DNA of 8,603 nucleotides. Source: ANME-2 cluster archaeon (GTDB lineage Archaea > Halobacteriota > Methanosarcinia > Methanosarcinales > Methanocomedenaceae). The position numbers and the translations under genes were made by a program. How positions within the stretch are numbered: position 1 is the stretch's first letter; every line of letters begins with the position of its first letter. Location of the stretch: assembly GCA_022353185.1 (NCBI GenBank), contig JAKRWB010000532.1, positions 1 to 8,603 of the forward strand, written 5' to 3'. The notes below the pieces were generated by a model. That model worked only from the letters and a program-made list of their open reading frames with translations. It was not told the origin of the DNA and ran no database searches. Below are positions 7,313 through 8,603 of the stretch, one piece after another.

Positions 7313-7735
7313 TTACTGCAGATACATTGCCGAAGCGAGGAATGCATCCTCAGGTTTTCCGAAGAACTCGCCATTGGGGTACATGGATAATTCATACTTT
7401 TCATTGCTGTATGTATAGAATGCAAAGCCCCATTTATCATCGCCAAAATATCTAAGCCTGCATAAATGGACTGGAGTATTTTGGAGCCGTTCAATATATT
7501 CTTCTTTTGTCTCCGGCCAATCCTCGGGAGGCCAGTCATTACTGATTTCTGGCTCTTGATATGCATCAATGTAACAAAATTGACCTTTAAAGCGAATATC
7601 CAGGCGTGTGTACTTCCCTTTAGAGTGCGTCTCAGCAATGCTTGTAATACGCTTCTCAACATCATGTTTAACTGAATCAGGGATTTTTATCCCTCCAGCG
7701 TCAGGATCAAAGACCCATTTTTTATGTGGCGACAT
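7313..7735 (-). CDS. Conserved hypothetical protein, 140 aa
   Basis: I recognise this as a conserved but unnamed family also seen in bacteria (recalled, not searched). Characteristic stretches are KKWVFDPDAGGIKIP near the N-terminus, RLDIRFKGQFCYIDAY (about 45-60), a P/W-rich loop NDWPPEDWPETKEEYIERL, and the end PVHLCRLRYFGDDKWGFAFYTYSNEKYE followed by FPxGEFFG-like residues. It looks like a small single-domain alpha/beta protein without membrane or signal sequences. A longer frame could start at TTG 7747, but ATG 7735 is preferred: minus-strand GGAG (7742-7745) sits six bases upstream of it, whereas the TTG would overlap that site. It is the middle gene of the minus-strand operon, 21 bp after the 205-aa gene and 28 bp before the 342-aa gene. 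The function is unknown. Confidence 0.85.
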   Translation of the reverse strand: MSPHKKWVFDPDAGGIKIPDSVKHDVEKRITSIAETHSKGKYTRLDIRFKGQFCYIDAYQEPEISNDWPPEDWPETKEEYIERLQNTPVHLCRLRYFGDDKWGFAFYTYSNEKYELSMYPNGEFFGKPEDAFLASAMYLQ

Positions 7736-7741
7736 GATTTT

Positions 7742-7745
7742 CTCC
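7742..7745 (-). promoter_or_regulatory. Ribosome-binding site deciding the ATG start of the 140-aa gene
   Basis: Minus-strand GGAG followed by AAAATC and then ATG (first base 7735). This argues against the upstream TTG at 7747, whose codons would contain the site itself. Confidence 0.6.
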
Positions 7746-7756
7746 AAATATATTAT

Positions 7757-8374
7757 TCATTCTTTTAAAACACTTCCATACCATTTAGGAAAATTGTTCT
7801 TTATAAACCCATCCATTTCTTCCAAATTCTCAGGATTCTTGTTCTCTTTCTTCCACTCCTCAAAAACCTGTATGAAATTTTCATGAGGGGCATCGACAGC
7901 CCAATCCTTAAATTCTGTAGTGGCTTCTCGTTCGAACTTATCAATCCCTTTCAATATCCCCATACAATGAAGTTTTGCTTCTTTATCCATTGAAATCTTC
8001 TGGCATTTCCTGAGATCGTCAATATAATGCTCCAGGGCTTCTTCAAACATCTCAAAAGCCAGTTCATAAGGATCAACATATCCATATCTCGTACTTCCTG
8101 AGTTTTTCCAAACATCCTCAACATCAAGTATGCCCAGATCATAGAAGACATCCTCTGCGATACCATCCATATCCACTTCCGTAAGGTATTCCAGCGCCAG
8201 TTCTTTTATCCTTTTCGAAATCTTCGCATCCTCATCAGCGAGTCTTATCAGAATTTCATGTGCATGTTCGGTGCTAACATCATCGAGAACCTGCTTATTC
8301 AGTGCGATTTTGGAGGCTGGCAGTGTGCTGTTCTTCGTGGGTTTCTGGGTCATTTGTTCATTCATTAAGAGCAT
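7757..8374 (-). CDS. Hypothetical helical protein, up to 205 aa, first gene of the minus operon
   Basis: This acidic, mostly alpha-helical soluble protein has no recognised domain name. Residues about 32-60 (STEHAHEILIRLADEDAKISKRI) resemble the short helical repeat of SWIM-associated proteins; that is only a similarity. The middle holds GILDVEDVWKNSGSTRYGYVDPYELAFEMFEEAL, which looks strongly conserved, followed by AKLHCMGILKGIDKFE and EFKDWAVDAPHENF. I recall similar unnamed cyanobacterial proteins, but this was not searched. Three in-frame ATGs are possible (8374, 8365, 8353) and none has a Shine-Dalgarno site. An AT-rich box centred near 8380 is 27 bases before 8353, which would fit an archaeal TATA box driving a leaderless transcript that starts at MTQKPTKN. 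The downstream genes follow at 21 and 28 bp, so one transcript is likely. Confidence 0.78.
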   Translation of the reverse strand: MLLMNEQMTQKPTKNSTLPASKIALNKQVLDDVSTEHAHEILIRLADEDAKISKRIKELALEYLTEVDMDGIAEDVFYDLGILDVEDVWKNSGSTRYGYVDPYELAFEMFEEALEHYIDDLRKCQKISMDKEAKLHCMGILKGIDKFEREATTEFKDWAVDAPHENFIQVFEEWKKENKNPENLEEMDGFIKNNFPKWYGSVLKE

Positions 8375-8386
8375 TAAGTTAAAATC
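8375..8386 (-). promoter_or_regulatory. Candidate archaeal TATA box for the minus-strand operon
   Basis: The minus-strand sequence GATTTTAACTTA is centred about 27 bases upstream of the ATG at 8353, the usual archaeal TATA-to-start distance for a leaderless message. There is no strong TFB-recognition element that I can assert. If this is right, the longer starts at 8374 and 8365 are not used. Confidence 0.3.
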
Positions 8387-8497
8387 TTTGTGGTTTTACC
8401 AGGAATGCTAATAGGAGCCTGGGCTATGACCAGAAGCAAAGCACTTGTGGATGACCTCACAGGCCTGGGCATGACACGCCTCAAGGAAAGCAGCTGA
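8378..8497 (+). pseudogene. Possible C-terminal gene remnant between tRNA-Ser and the minus operon
   Basis: The plus strand is open from after TAA 8375-8377 to TGA 8495-8497. It reads a hydrophobic run (VVLPGMLIGAWAM) followed by a polar tail (TRSKALVDDLTGLGMTRLKE, then SS), like the end of a membrane-anchored protein. A GTG at 8390 or ATG at 8405 could start it, but no Shine-Dalgarno site is present. It may be the fossil of a gene lost beside the tRNA, or a chance frame opposite the operon leader. Confidence 0.25.
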
Positions 8498-8529
8498 TGA
8501 TAAACACCAAAGAAGAACAGTAGGAGAAG

Positions 8530-8603
8530 CGCCGGGGTTGGGATTCGAACCCAAGTGTACCAGAAGATACAACAGGTCTCGAGCCTGCCGCATATAGACT
8601 CCA
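8530..8603 (-). tRNA. tRNA-Ser (anticodon CGA), 5' end beyond the window
   Basis: Read on the minus strand, the anticodon stem GCAGG/CCTGT encloses the loop CTCGAGA with anticodon CGA (plus-strand 8579-8581), which reads UCG serine codons. A long variable arm (GTATC-TTCT-GGTAC) marks a type II tRNA, as expected for serine. The T arm is TTGGG-TTCGAAT-CCCAA, followed by the acceptor 3' strand CCCCGGC (8531-8537) and discriminator G (8530), the usual serine identity base. No CCA is encoded. The D arm is only partly present and the 5' acceptor strand (expected GCCGGGG) lies past 8603. No intron is visible in the anticodon loop. Confidence 0.92.

Noticed and set aside
7288..7665. 125-aa minus-strand frame overlapping the 140-aa gene
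   Set aside because: It is out of frame with the conserved protein, has atypical composition, and has no ribosome-binding site.
8408..8593. 61-aa minus-strand frame reaching into the tRNA
   Set aside because: It overlaps the tRNA-Ser gene and the operon leader, so it is not credible as a coding gene.
1..8603. CRISPR array, complete IS element or recognised defence operon
   Set aside because: No regularly spaced repeats, transposase, integrase, nuclease or methylase motifs were found on either strand.

Overview
This window looks archaeal, most likely a methanogen or ANME-type euryarchaeon (Methanosarcinales or Methanoperedens-like). That is an inference from moderate GC, frequent AGA/AGG/ATA codons, a type II serine tRNA with no encoded CCA, and TATA-like AT-rich boxes near some starts. 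No marker gene here fixes the taxonomy, and a bacterial origin is not strictly excluded.

Layout. Positions 1-2623 (+) hold the 3' part of a SNF2-family helicase gene and, 23 bp downstream, a SWIM zinc-finger gene; this is a recurrent prokaryotic pair. A 37-codon micro-ORF with a good Shine-Dalgarno site may overlap the SWIM stop. Positions 2791-4143 (+) encode a protein whose C-terminal third is a plasmid pRiA4b ORF-3-like domain. The 301 bp gap at 4144-4444 contains a long imperfect palindrome (4270-4388). Positions 4445-6037 (+) encode a HEAT-like / SEC-C zinc / TPR-like protein with a GTG start. A 218 bp convergent gap follows and contains what looks like a frameshifted coding remnant. From 8374 down to 6256 (-) lies a tight three-gene operon: a 205-aa helical protein, a 140-aa conserved protein, and a 342-aa DUF7309/DUF6930-like protein. 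At the right edge a tRNA-Ser(CGA) gene (-) is cut by the window end.

How the genes may work together. SNF2 and SWIM probably act together on DNA or chromatin; SWIM domains bind zinc and contact DNA or protein. The pRiA4b, SEC-C and DUF7309/DUF6930 families are poorly characterised, often turn up in accessory regions, and (from memory) are often fused or adjacent in bacteria. Their clustering beside a tRNA gene, with gene debris and a palindromic element between them, suggests an accessory island. No complete transposase, integrase, CRISPR array or recognised defence system is visible. Calling it a functional system is conjecture.
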